The notes under the pieces are model-generated. The model did not search any database. It was given only the letters and a program-made list of their open reading frames with translations, and had not been told where the DNA came from. DNA of 64,000 nucleotides, taken from the NCBI RefSeq assembly GCF_014647215.1, contig NZ_BMOT01000002.1:62001-126000 (forward strand), in the 5' to 3' direction. Numbering within the stretch: the first letter of the stretch is position 1; every line of letters begins with the position of its first letter. The translations under genes and the position numbers were made by a program. This stretch comes from Shewanella aestuarii (lineage in GTDB: Bacteria > Pseudomonadota > Gammaproteobacteria > Enterobacterales > Shewanellaceae). Shown here in pieces: positions 8,423 to 16,886 of this stretch.

Positions 8423-8916
8423 AAGTGGATCCCTTTGATGATTTATTATTATATTTATAGTCAACGGGTAGTGATGTGTTATGTGGGTTTATAAACTCAT
8501 CCGGGGGAGTTATAAGCTGTTTTACACTAGCCGTATTAGCTTGTTACTAACTTGTTATCTCGCTTTATCGTGACACAGGTCACACAGCAAAGTCGAGCTT
8601 AAACCTTGTGTTGATGCGGTTTGGTGGCAAATCTTAGTTAGGTTTTGTGGCTAAGAGTGATTAAAGTTTTCGGCAAAGTTGGTATTTATGCTAAAAACTG
8701 AGAATTTGTTGCCTAAATATGCATACAATCCGATGAGGTTTATTTTTATTATTCTAATTTTCGCAATTTTGTGAATATGGCGTTTGTTTCGCATCTATTT
8801 TGCGAACCAAACAACTTCATCAGGTTAGTTAAAATCAGCTATTTTTGATCCATTTCTTCCACTTACTATTAATTTTGCTAGAATCATAACTATTAATAAA
8901 ATAAGAGAATAATCAC
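8423..8916. other. Divergent intergenic region, nhaC-like gene / membrane-fusion gene
   Basis: This region separates two divergent transcription units and must hold both promoters. The clearest element is a CRP-type dyad at 8569-8584. The stretch 8690-8916 is A+T rich and ends with a usable AAGAGAA before the ATG at 8917. I see no small gene or repeat. Confidence 0.55.
8569..8584. promoter_or_regulatory. Candidate CRP-binding site
   Basis: CGTGA-N6-TCACA differs by one base from the CRP consensus TGTGA-N6-TCACA. Its centre is about 155 bp upstream of the nhaC-like start and about 340 bp upstream of the membrane-fusion gene, so it more likely acts on the antiporter gene. Confidence 0.45.
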
Positions 8917-9981
8917 ATGTCGGCCGCTGAAAAGTCATCTCGTAAGCTCAGTTTTTATATCATTGGAGTCATTCTTTTTGTGTGGCTTTATAGTCTGTGG
9001 GCTGATCGTGTAACGCCTATGACGGGAGAGGCAAGAGTTCACTCCTACCTTGTTCGAGTTGCTAGTGAAGTGAACGGAAATGTGGTCGAGGTGAATGTAA
9101 AAAATAATCAGGTGGTTGAAGCCGGTAGTGTGTTATTTAAAATCGACCCACGAAACTATCAAATTGCCCTACAATCTGCGCAAGCAAATTTAACCATAGC
9201 AGGACAGAATATTGGGGCTAGTACAGCGGCAGTGGCAGTCGCGCAAGCGAAAGTCGTTGATGCATCCGCGGCACGTAACAATGCTAAAGAACAATATTTT
9301 AGAGTGATGGAGTTAGCTGACCAAGGCGTCCTAAGTAAAGCTGATTTAGATAATGCAACCGAATCACGAGATAGAACTCAAGCCAGCTATGAAGCTGCTG
9401 AAGCATCATTAGTACAAGCGAAACAAAACCTTGGCCCAGAAGGTGAAAATAATCCTCAGCTTTTAGCTGCCATGGCGAACCTAGAAAAAGCCCAGCTTGA
9501 TTTACAACGCACTGAAGTGCTGGCGCCTTCAAAAGGCGTTGTGACAAATTTACAACTCACATTAGGTCAAAAAGCCAGTGTGGGTACGCCTATTTTAACC
9601 TTTATTGACCCACGAGGGGTTTGGATTTCTGCATTAGTGAGAGAAAATTCACTTGAGCATATTCGTAAAGGGCAATTAGTGGAAATTGTTCTTGATGCTT
9701 TGCCTGGACGAGTGCTTAGGGGCAAGGTTGACAGTATTGGCTGGGGAACAGGCGGCAGTAACAATATTGATCAAAATACTGGTTTTTTGATGGCGGATAC
9801 TCATTCCATGAATGCGCAACGTTATCCAGTTAATATCGTTTTTGAAAACCAAGATGTACCGAAAAATATTCGCTACGGCTCGCAAGCAACAGTCGCATTT
9901 TTTACTGAACAAAGCAGTTTTGGTGAGTTACTGGCGAAACTGTGGATACGCGTAGTGAGTGTATGGACTTATGTTTCATAG
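8917..9981 (+). CDS. HlyD/EmrA-type membrane fusion protein
   Basis: A periplasmic adaptor of 354 residues anchored by one N-terminal membrane helix (about 12-30). The first biotinyl/lipoyl half is visible as VASEVNGNVVEVNVKNNQVVEAGSVLF, a coiled-coil hairpin spans about 85-190, and the second lipoyl half is at EVLAPSKGVVTNL. It matches the HlyD_D23/EmrA family that links an inner-membrane partner to an outer-membrane channel. The next gene overlaps its end and encodes a multi-span membrane protein, so the two probably form an efflux unit. No outer-membrane component is present nearby; a TolC encoded elsewhere is assumed. Confidence 0.88.
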   Translation: MSAAEKSSRKLSFYIIGVILFVWLYSLWADRVTPMTGEARVHSYLVRVASEVNGNVVEVNVKNNQVVEAGSVLFKIDPRNYQIALQSAQANLTIAGQNIGASTAAVAVAQAKVVDASAARNNAKEQYFRVMELADQGVLSKADLDNATESRDRTQASYEAAEASLVQAKQNLGPEGENNPQLLAAMANLEKAQLDLQRTEVLAPSKGVVTNLQLTLGQKASVGTPILTFIDPRGVWISALVRENSLEHIRKGQLVEIVLDALPGRVLRGKVDSIGWGTGGSNNIDQNTGFLMADTHSMNAQRYPVNIVFENQDVPKNIRYGSQATVAFFTEQSSFGELLAKLWIRVVSVWTYVS

Positions 9982-10993
9982 TGCGGTTAATCCGATAATT
10001 CGATTGGTATTTTTCCCTGTATTGCTGTTGTTTTATTTGCAATACAGTGGCGCGATTATGCCATTTTTAAGCCCCGTCTTTGTGGTTATTTTGCTGACAT
10101 TAATGCCATCGAAGCCACCTATAAACCTGTCATTGAAATTGCTATTGATATTGTTTTTTGTCAGTTTTGTTTTGGTATTTTTAGGCGGTGCATTGCACGA
10201 CACTCCTACAGGCTATGGTTTATTTTGTTGGGGCCTCTTTTTTTGGAGCTTTTATCGCAGTCATGATAACCCCAAAGATATTATGGCAAGTTTGATATCG
10301 ATTGTGGTCATTATTATGACCGTTATGAATTTTCAAATGGGAGCTCAAATTGATGTGTTACCTTGGGTTATGTTTAAAGCTTTCTTAATTGCTATTATTG
10401 TTGCGTATGTTAGCTTTTGGCTTTTCCCTGGCGATGAGAAAGATATTGCCATGGATGAAACCCATAAAGAAGGTGCGCAAACTAACCTTGCTTTAATTAT
10501 CTTTAAAGCCACGGCAATGTGTTTGGTGTTGGCTGTCTTGATTGGTGTGGGTAGCTCGCAAACCATATTAATCACCCTCACTATTAGCAGTATGATCACT
10601 ATTCCGATAGCAAATGATCATCGAGTATTTAGTTATAATAAAGTGGTCACCACCATTTTGGGGATATTGTTTACCTTGCCCATAATGTTGTTGTCTATGT
10701 GTGGTTTACCGACTTGGGTGCTCATTGGCGTTACCATATTTTGTGGGCTTCAATTGGCTTGTTATAGCATACGAAAGCAATGTCGCTTTAGCGTTTATCA
10801 ACTGCTATTCACCAACTTTATTGTCCTCACTTATCAAGTGATTCATCATCAAGGTACGGACTCTTTATCTGCTGAATTTTTACGTTTGCTCTCGGTTGTG
10901 ATTGCTATTCTTGTTGGTATGTTAATTCTAAGCTTAACCACACAGGTTGCCGTGCCATTAGCAAAAGAACAACCTAAAGCTCAAACTGAATAG
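9971..10993 (+). CDS. DUF2955/FUSC-like inner-membrane protein
   Basis: A membrane protein of about 340 residues with two blocks of hydrophobic helices (about 10-155 and 180-325) separated by a short cytoplasmic loop, the plan of FUSC / aromatic-acid exporter relatives and of DUF2955 proteins that accompany HlyD-type adaptors. The start could be the ATG at 9971 or a GTG at 9959; both lie inside the 3' end of the adaptor gene, implying translational coupling. It is presumably the inner-membrane partner of that adaptor. The exported substrate is unknown. Confidence 0.75.
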   Translation: MFHSAVNPIIRLVFFPVLLLFYLQYSGAIMPFLSPVFVVILLTLMPSKPPINLSLKLLLILFFVSFVLVFLGGALHDTPTGYGLFCWGLFFWSFYRSHDNPKDIMASLISIVVIIMTVMNFQMGAQIDVLPWVMFKAFLIAIIVAYVSFWLFPGDEKDIAMDETHKEGAQTNLALIIFKATAMCLVLAVLIGVGSSQTILITLTISSMITIPIANDHRVFSYNKVVTTILGILFTLPIMLLSMCGLPTWVLIGVTIFCGLQLACYSIRKQCRFSVYQLLFTNFIVLTYQVIHHQGTDSLSAEFLRLLSVVIAILVGMLILSLTTQVAVPLAKEQPKAQTE

Positions 10994-11009
10994 TCTTTAT
11001 CTGGCTAAT

Positions 11010-11047
11010 AAAAAATCCCTGCGATACAACTATCACAGGGATTTTTT
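11010..11047. terminator. Bidirectional rho-independent terminator
   Basis: A perfect 12-bp stem pairs AAAAAATCCCTG (11010-11021) with CAGGGATTTTTT (11036-11047). With runs of A and T on both sides it can terminate both the efflux unit on the plus strand and purD on the minus strand. Confidence 0.88.
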
Positions 11048-11088
11048 AGCCAATGGGGATTATTGCTCCCTAATTAAGGCTTAGCGGT

Positions 11089-12390
11089 TTATGCTTTACC
11101 TTGCTCACGTGCAATGGCGCGGTAAGCGATATCAGTACGGAAGTAGACATCATCCCAATGGATAGCATCGACTAAAGCGTAAGCCGCTTTTTGTGCTTCT
11201 GTGACTGTGTTACCTAATGCCGTAGCACATAACACCCGGCCACCATTTGTTACCACATGACCGTCTTTCATTTCTGTGCCAGCGTGGAATACCTTGGCAT
11301 TGTTATCGCCAAGAGACAAACCATCAATGACATCATGCTTACGATACGCATCTGGGTAACCGCCAGCCGCTAATACAACCCCAACAGCAGGGCGTGGATC
11401 AAATTCAGCGCTGACTTTATCGAGTTCACCACGGGTGGCAGCCAGGCACAGTTCAACGATGTCAGATTGCAGGCGCATCATGATGGGCTGAGTTTCAGGG
11501 TCGCCAAAGCGGCAATTGTACTCGAGTACTTTTGCGCTACCATCAGCAGAAATCATCAGGCCTGCATATAAAAAGCCTGTGTAAACATTGCCTTCAGCAG
11601 CCATGCCATCAACCGTTGGGCGGATAACATTAGCAATGGTCCAGTCGTGTACCGCCTGAGTGACCACAGGTGCTGGTGAGTATGCACCCATGCCGCCAGT
11701 GTTTGGACCGTAATCGCCGTTATCACGGGCTTTATGATCTTGGCTGGTGGCCATAGCTAAGATGTTCTTACCATCTACCATAACGATAAAACTGGCTTCT
11801 TCGCCCTTTAAGAATTCTTCGATAACAACGCGTGAACCCGCCTCGCCAAATTTGTTGCCAGCCAGCATGTCTTCGATGGCTGCATTTGCTTCAACTTGGT
11901 TGGCAGCAATAATTACGCCTTTACCCGCGGCTAAACCGTCGGCTTTAATCACGACAGGGAAACCTGTTTTAGCGGTTAGCTCAGCAGCGTAAGCTTTGGC
12001 AGGTTCGATGGCGGTGAAGTTTGAATAATCAGCGGTTGGAATATTGTGGCGTGCTAAAAAGTCTTTAGTGAAAGCTTTTGAAGACTCTAGTTGAGCAGCG
12101 CCTTGGGTTGGGCCAAATATGGGCAGGCCTGCTTCGTTAAATGCATCAACAACACCCAATGATAACGGCACTTCTGGGCCAACAATGGTAAGTTCAATCT
12201 TGTTATCTTGGGCAAATTTCACTAACTCTGAAATAGCCTCAACCTTAATTGCAACGTTTTCTAATTTTGGCTCTAATGATGTGCCCGCATTACCTGGTGC
12301 AACAAACACTCTTTCAACTTGAGTAGACTGCGCTGCTTTCCAAGCTAAAGCATGTTCACGACCGCCGCCACCAATTACAAGTACTTGCAT
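11089..12390 (-). CDS. purD: Phosphoribosylamine-glycine ligase
   Basis: The GAR synthetase of purine biosynthesis, joining glycine to 5-phosphoribosylamine with ATP in the cytoplasm. At 433 residues it has the family's usual length (about 430). The N-terminus MQVLVIGGGGREHALAWK is the family signature, an ATP-grasp domain occupies about 105-330 with GFPVVIKADGLAAGKGV, and KVLEYNCRFGDPETQ is the conserved metal-binding region. It follows purH on the same strand, the common purH-purD arrangement, although a terminator hairpin stands between the two. Confidence 0.97.
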   Translation of the reverse strand: MQVLVIGGGGREHALAWKAAQSTQVERVFVAPGNAGTSLEPKLENVAIKVEAISELVKFAQDNKIELTIVGPEVPLSLGVVDAFNEAGLPIFGPTQGAAQLESSKAFTKDFLARHNIPTADYSNFTAIEPAKAYAAELTAKTGFPVVIKADGLAAGKGVIIAANQVEANAAIEDMLAGNKFGEAGSRVVIEEFLKGEEASFIVMVDGKNILAMATSQDHKARDNGDYGPNTGGMGAYSPAPVVTQAVHDWTIANVIRPTVDGMAAEGNVYTGFLYAGLMISADGSAKVLEYNCRFGDPETQPIMMRLQSDIVELCLAATRGELDKVSAEFDPRPAVGVVLAAGGYPDAYRKHDVIDGLSLGDNNAKVFHAGTEMKDGHVVTNGGRVLCATALGNTVTEAQKAAYALVDAIHWDDVYFRTDIAYRAIAREQGKA

Positions 12391-12526
12391 TTTTTAATCC
12401 TTTTATAGCTGCGCCATTGTTCCAATTTCTGCTTCAAGTATGCTCACTTATACTTATAAGCTCCGCCTACTTTCATTGAACTTGAAACAACGGCTGGCTC
12501 TAATATGTTAAAAATTAAAGTCAAAA

Positions 12527-12557
12527 ACGCCACTTAGATTTAGAAAATAAGTGGCGT
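12527..12557 (-). terminator. Terminator after purH
   Basis: Arms ACGCCACTTA (12527-12536) and TAAGTGGCGT (12548-12557) form a perfect 10-bp stem. On the minus strand the hairpin is followed by TTTTTGA. It lies 10 bp past the purH stop and 137 bp before purD, so it can reduce purD expression relative to purH. Confidence 0.8.
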
Positions 12558-12566
12558 CAAATCTGA

Positions 12567-14156
12567 TTAGTGACGGAAGTGACGCATTCCGGTAAACACC
12601 ATAGCAATGCCGTGTTCATCGGCTGCGGCGATGATTTCTTCATCGCGAATTGAACCACCCGGCTGGATGATGCAACTGATACCCGCAGCGGCTGCAGCGT
12701 CGATACCATCACGGAACGGGAAGAATGCATCAGATGCCATAACAGACCCTTCAACCACTAAGCCTTCATCAGCGGCTTTAATGCCAGCCACTTTAGCTGA
12801 GTAAACGCGACTCATTTGACCTGCGCCTACACCTATTGTCATGCCATCTTTAGCGTAAACAATCGCGTTTGATTTAACAAACTTAGCCACTTTCCAGCAG
12901 AACATTAAGTCAGTTAGCTGTTCAGCAGTAGGTTGACGTTTTGAAACCACTTTAACGTCTTCAACATTAACCATGCCTTGGTCGCGGTCTTGTACTAATA
13001 AGCCACCGTTAACGCGTTTAAAGTCTTGAGTTGTCGTTTTAGTGCTCCACTCGCCACATTCTAATAAACGTACGTTTGCTTTAGCGGCAACAATATCACG
13101 TGCAGCTTGGCTAACTTTAGGGGCGATAATGACTTCAACGAACTGACGGTCTACAATCGCTTTGGCAGTATCTGCATCTAACTCTTGGTTGAAGGCGATG
13201 ATGCCGCCAAATGCCGATGTAGGATCTGTTTTGAAAGCACGCTCGTAAGCTTCTAAAATCGTACTGCCTAATGCGACACCACAAGGGTTGGCGTGTTTAA
13301 CAATCACACAAGCTGGGCCTTCAAACTCTTTAACGCACTCAAGTGCAGCATCGGTATCAGCGATGTTGTTATAAGACAAGGCTTTACCTTGTAGTTGAGT
13401 TGCACTGGCAACTGAGGCTTCATCAATGTGTGCATCAACATAAAACGCCGCTTTTTGATGGCTGTTTTCGCCGTAACGTAAATCTTGCTTTTTAATCAGC
13501 TGAGTATTGAATGTACGCGGGAAGCTTGAGTCTTCGTGACACTCATCTTTGCTGTGTGCTGACACCATAGTACCGAAGTAGTTGGCGATCATGCCATCAT
13601 ATGCAGCTGTGTGCTCAAACGCGGCAATCGCTAAATCAAAACGGGTTTCAAGCGTTGTGCTGCCGTTGTTCGCTTGCATTTCAGCAATCACGCGGCCGTA
13701 ATCTTTAGCATTTACCACAATAGTCGTGTCTTTATGGTTTTTAGCCGTAGAACGCACCATTGTTGGACCACCTATATCGATGTTTTCCACTGCGTCAGCT
13801 AATGTGCAACCTTCTTTGGCAACAGTTGCCGCAAAAGGGTATAAGTTTACTGCGACTAAATCGATAGGCTTGATACCGTTTTGTTCCATCACGATTTCAT
13901 CAATACCCCGGCGGGCCAAAATGCCACCGTGTACTTTAGGGTGCAATGTTTTGACACGACCATCCATGATCTCAGGGTGACCTGTGTAATCAGAAACTTC
14001 CATAACAGGGATATTGTTATCGGCCAGCAACTTTGCAGTGCCTCCGGTAGATAACAGTTCAACACCTTGAGCATGCAAAGCTTGTGCAAATTCAAGGATT
14101 CCAGTTTTATCTGAAACGCTTAATAGCGCGCGACGAATTGGTCTGACAGTATTCAT
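12567..14156 (-). CDS. purH: Bifunctional AICAR formyltransferase / IMP cyclohydrolase
   Basis: Catalyses the last two steps of IMP synthesis: formyl transfer to AICAR and ring closure. The start at 14156 gives 529 residues, the same length as the Escherichia coli enzyme; a longer frame from 14210 adds 18 residues without family support. The N-terminal MGS-like cyclohydrolase domain (about 1-150) begins [17 protein letters not shown]. The C-terminal transformylase domain contains [12 protein letters not shown] with the catalytic Lys-His pair, and [12 protein letters not shown]. It sits upstream of purD on the same strand. Confidence 0.97.
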   Translation of the reverse strand: MNTVRPIRRALLSVSDKTGILEFAQALHAQGVELLSTGGTAKLLADNNIPVMEVSDYTGHPEIMDGRVKTLHPKVHGGILARRGIDEIVMEQNGIKPIDLVAVNLYPFAATVAKEGCTLADAVENIDIGGPTMVRSTAKNHKDTTIVVNAKDYGRVIAEMQANNGSTTLETRFDLAIAAFEHTAAYDGMIANYFGTMVSAHSKDECHEDSSFPRTFNTQLIKKQDLRYGENSHQKAAFYVDAHIDEASVASATQLQGKALSYNNIADTDAALECVKEFEGPACVIVKHANPCGVALGSTILEAYERAFKTDPTSAFGGIIAFNQELDADTAKAIVDRQFVEVIIAPKVSQAARDIVAAKANVRLLECGEWSTKTTTQDFKRVNGGLLVQDRDQGMVNVEDVKVVSKRQPTAEQLTDLMFCWKVAKFVKSNAIVYAKDGMTIGVGAGQMSRVYSAKVAGIKAADEGLVVEGSVMASDAFFPFRDGIDAAAAAGISCIIQPGGSIRDEEIIAAADEHGIAMVFTGMRHFRH

Positions 14157-14499
14157 GTAGGTACAGGGTCCACTATTTAATTTCAAGGATCTTTCGCAAA
14201 GCAGATTCATCGTGATTGATGGTGTTTAATACCAAAAGAGAATCTGTTTTGCCAAAGTTCCTCGGGTTCATTATTTGAACAAAATGTGCAGCTGCTTATT
14301 GTGATTATTATGAGTGCCGTTAAAGCGCGCGTATTTTACCGTAAACCATAGGGCTTGAGTGTTTTTTCTGCGTGATTTCACAATATTGAAATCCGAACAA
14401 CGCAACATATAATAAAACGCATTAAAACCCTTGACCTTAGATTAAACTCTAAGGTTTATACTGGACCTATATTCAAGTGGTTTACTTATCTAAAACGGG
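14157..14499. other. Divergent region purH / zntR-like gene
   Basis: The 343-bp region separates divergent genes. On the right side it carries the MerR-type promoter described separately. I looked for a PurR operator (ACGCAAACGTTTGCGT type) upstream of purH and did not find one. Confidence 0.5.
14431..14462 (+). promoter_or_regulatory. MerR-family promoter/operator (ZntR/CadR type)
   Basis: The -35 box TTGACC (14431-14436) and -10 box TATACT (14457-14462) are separated by 20 bp, longer than the optimum of 17. The spacer carries a dyad, ACCTTAGA (14434-14441) with TCTAAGGT (14448-14455). This geometry is the hallmark of promoters that MerR-family regulators activate by DNA distortion. It lies 38 bp before the zntR-like gene, so the operon is probably autoregulated by its own product. 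Confidence 0.85.
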
Positions 14500-14967
14500 A
14501 TGCTTATGTACCGAATAGGCGAGTTAGCAAGTCAATGCGATATCAAGGCAGACACGTTACGCTTTTATGAAAAGCACGGTTTGTTAGCGCCCTCAAGTCG
14601 TTCTGAATCTGGCTATCGACTGTATACAAAAGAGGATGCTGCAAGATTGCGTTTTATTCTTCGCGCTAAAACCGTTGGTTTTACCTTGAATGAAATATCT
14701 GAATTGTTATCTATTGAGCTGGATAAAGCCAATTGGGCCTGTGCTGATGTAAAAGGCATGGTAGACAATAAACTTGAACAGGTTGAATCAAAAATTATCG
14801 AGTTAACTCAATTTGCTAATTCACTGCAAAGCTTATCAAACGCCTGCTGTGGCGGTCCAGATAGCGCTGAGCATTGCAGTATTTTAGAAGCGCTTGAGTC
14901 GGAAGATAAACAACTGAATGCCAAAAATGAGATTGCGCACAAAGGTCATCATCATGCATCTAAGTAA
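14500..14967 (+). CDS. zntR: MerR-family heavy-metal regulator, ZntR-like
   Basis: A cytoplasmic transcription factor of 155 residues. The winged helix-turn-helix is at about 4-70 (YRIGELASQCDIKADTLRFYEKHGLL), followed by a dimerisation helix and the C-terminal metal loop NACCGGPDSAEHCSILEALE. That loop and the Cys in NWACADVKGM match the Cys/His ligands of ZntR-type Zn/Cd/Pb sensors. An extra histidine-rich tail (HKGHHHASK) may bind metal too. The promoter upstream has the expected 20-bp spaced dyad. The start could instead be the ATG two codons downstream. It is co-directional with a Cys-rich permease, presumably the effector. The exact metal is not determinable. Confidence 0.85.
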   Translation: MLMYRIGELASQCDIKADTLRFYEKHGLLAPSSRSESGYRLYTKEDAARLRFILRAKTVGFTLNEISELLSIELDKANWACADVKGMVDNKLEQVESKIIELTQFANSLQSLSNACCGGPDSAEHCSILEALESEDKQLNAKNEIAHKGHHHASK

Positions 14968-15057
14968 AGTCATACCTTTATCAGTTACTTTGTGGTCTTT
15001 TGTTATCTGTACTAGCCCAAAGCGGTTTGTAAAAGTCGAGCCGTTGGAGATGTTGTT

Positions 15058-16491
15058 ATGTTAATTGAAAACTTTATTCATTTGTTTTTAGAGTCTGCTC
15101 CCTGGTTATTATTAGGGCTAGTATTGGCGGGTTTGTTGAAAGTGTTTGTGCCGATGGAGTGGATGCAAAAGCAATTAGGGGGGCATGGGTTTAAAACCGT
15201 ACTGAAAGCGGCAGTATTAGGGGCGCCGTTACCTTTATGTTCCTGCGGCGTTATTCCTGCTGCAGTTGGGCTGCGCCGCTCTGGTGCATCAAAAGCTGCG
15301 ACAACCTCCTTTTTAGTCTCAACGCCTGAAACCGGTGTTGATTCCGTGACGGTTTCTTATGTGTTACTTGGTCCTTTCATGGCGATAGTGCGTCCAATTG
15401 CGGCGATTACCAGTGCCGTTGTTGCTGGTTTATTAGTCGGTCGAGATGACGATGATGGCAAGCCAAATGATAAAGCTAGCCATACAGCAGAGGAACAGCC
15501 TGCCGTTGCATTAGCTGAAGCAAAAAAAACTAGCAGTTGCTGTGCAAGCCAGCCAGCTAAACCTAAAGCGATAACAACGATGAGCTTTAAGCCAGCTGTG
15601 GCTGAAACTAAGTTGTTCCAAGCTGAGTCGTTTAAGGCCGTGGCAGATAAACCTGCGGATCATTTAAGCCAGAAGCAATCCAGTTGTAGTGCAACATCCG
15701 TTGAAAAAGCACCCGACACATCGAACTGTTGCAGTAAAACTTCTGCCTCGTCAGCCCAAACTCACTCAGATGCTAAAACCTATGCTGAAGTCCCGGCTAA
15801 AGCCAGTTGCTGTAGTAGTAAATCTGCTGATCAAGCTAACGTTAAACCTAAAGCGAATGAAACTACTGAAAGTTGCTGCGCTTCAACCGATGATATGGCT
15901 ACAGCATTAAAACAAAATTCAATGTTAAGCCGAGTGGGCTCAGGTTTGCACTATGCTGCAACTGATTTAGTCCGTGACACTACTTTATGGTTATTGGTGG
16001 GCTTATTTTTTGCCGCCTTAGTGCAAACCTATGTACCAGGCGACTTTTTAGCGAAATGGGGTGATGGCATTTTGGCTATGCTGGTGATGGTATTAGTATC
16101 TGTGCCCATGTATATCTGCGCAACGGCATCAACACCTATCGCGGCAGGATTGTTACTGGCCGGTGTATCCCCAGGGGCTGTGTTGGTGTTTATGATGGCA
16201 GGGCCAGCCACTAACATTGCGACCTTAGGTGTCGTTAGTAAAGAGTTGGGAAAACGTGCGTTAATTGGTTATCTGGGTGGAGTACTTGGCGTGGCGTTGA
16301 TTTCGGGGATGTTGGTGAATTACTTAGTCGCCACCTTCGGATTTGAAGTGATCCCACAAATTGGCCCAGAGCACGAATTGTTGCCACAAAGCGTAGTGGC
16401 TATATCGGGGATCGTACTTGCTGCGTTGATGGCAAAAGTGTTGTGGGATAAACTGCCAAAAAAACACAAAGATACCGGTTGTTGCTCGTAG
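15058..16491 (+). CDS. YraQ/DUF318-family permease with Cys-rich cytoplasmic loop
   Basis: An inner-membrane permease of 477 residues related to the ArsP_1/DUF318 family, which includes organoarsenical and metal exporters. The N-terminal helix block (about 1-140) contains GAPLPLCSCGVIPAA, and the C-terminal block (about 300-465) repeats the fold with the family Gly-rich segments around GPATNIATLGVVSKELGKR. Between them a hydrophilic insert of about 150 residues carries repeated Cys pairs (SSCCAS, SNCCSK, ASCCSS, ESCCAS), and the protein ends TGCCS. The regulator upstream and the operator imply metal-induced expression. Metal capture by the loop before export is inference. Confidence 0.85.
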   Translation: MLIENFIHLFLESAPWLLLGLVLAGLLKVFVPMEWMQKQLGGHGFKTVLKAAVLGAPLPLCSCGVIPAAVGLRRSGASKAATTSFLVSTPETGVDSVTVSYVLLGPFMAIVRPIAAITSAVVAGLLVGRDDDDGKPNDKASHTAEEQPAVALAEAKKTSSCCASQPAKPKAITTMSFKPAVAETKLFQAESFKAVADKPADHLSQKQSSCSATSVEKAPDTSNCCSKTSASSAQTHSDAKTYAEVPAKASCCSSKSADQANVKPKANETTESCCASTDDMATALKQNSMLSRVGSGLHYAATDLVRDTTLWLLVGLFFAALVQTYVPGDFLAKWGDGILAMLVMVLVSVPMYICATASTPIAAGLLLAGVSPGAVLVFMMAGPATNIATLGVVSKELGKRALIGYLGGVLGVALISGMLVNYLVATFGFEVIPQIGPEHELLPQSVVAISGIVLAALMAKVLWDKLPKKHKDTGCCS

Positions 16492-16886
16492 CATGAACAA
16501 CTCGTAGGATGAACAAATAGTGACGTATTTCAGCGTTGGTAATATTAAAGGCCTTTAGGGCCTTTTTTATTGTCTGAAAGTTGTTATTGATAGCTTTTTT
16601 CACCGCGGTATCTCTAGACTGTGGGGGCTTAGTGACAAATTGGAGTGGCTCGAGTCATGCTGTATCTTTCTGTATTGTATTAGTTTTAATATTTGCTAAT
16701 TTAGATTTTTATGGATTAGCCTTTTGAAAACAAGATCTATATCTGATTTTTACCTTAAAACAGCTGTTTCCATATATTTGGTAAGACTTTATGTGATTTT
16801 GCTCTCGTTGCTGTTTATTGAAGCTGCTTATTATCTAAACGGGTTATACCTAATAAGTAGTATTTATAATAAGAAAAACGGAGTGA
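16492..16886. other. Gene-free stretch before the cytochrome gene
   Basis: Just past the permease stop, a 16-bp unit CTCGTAG(C/G)ATGAACAA occurs twice in near-tandem (about 16487-16516), then comes a terminator. The remaining 300 bp is A+T rich and presumably holds the cytochrome promoter. A 62-codon frame at 16724-16912 overlaps the cytochrome start and is not credible. Confidence 0.5.
16547..16568 (+). terminator. Terminator of the zntR-permease unit
   Basis: AAAGGCC (16547-16553) pairs with GGCCTTT (16559-16565) around a 5-base loop and is followed by a T run to 16568. Confidence 0.85.

Noticed and set aside
14157-14430. PurR operator upstream of purH
   Set aside because: No sequence close to ACGCAAACGTTTGCGT is present between the purH start and the MerR-type promoter.
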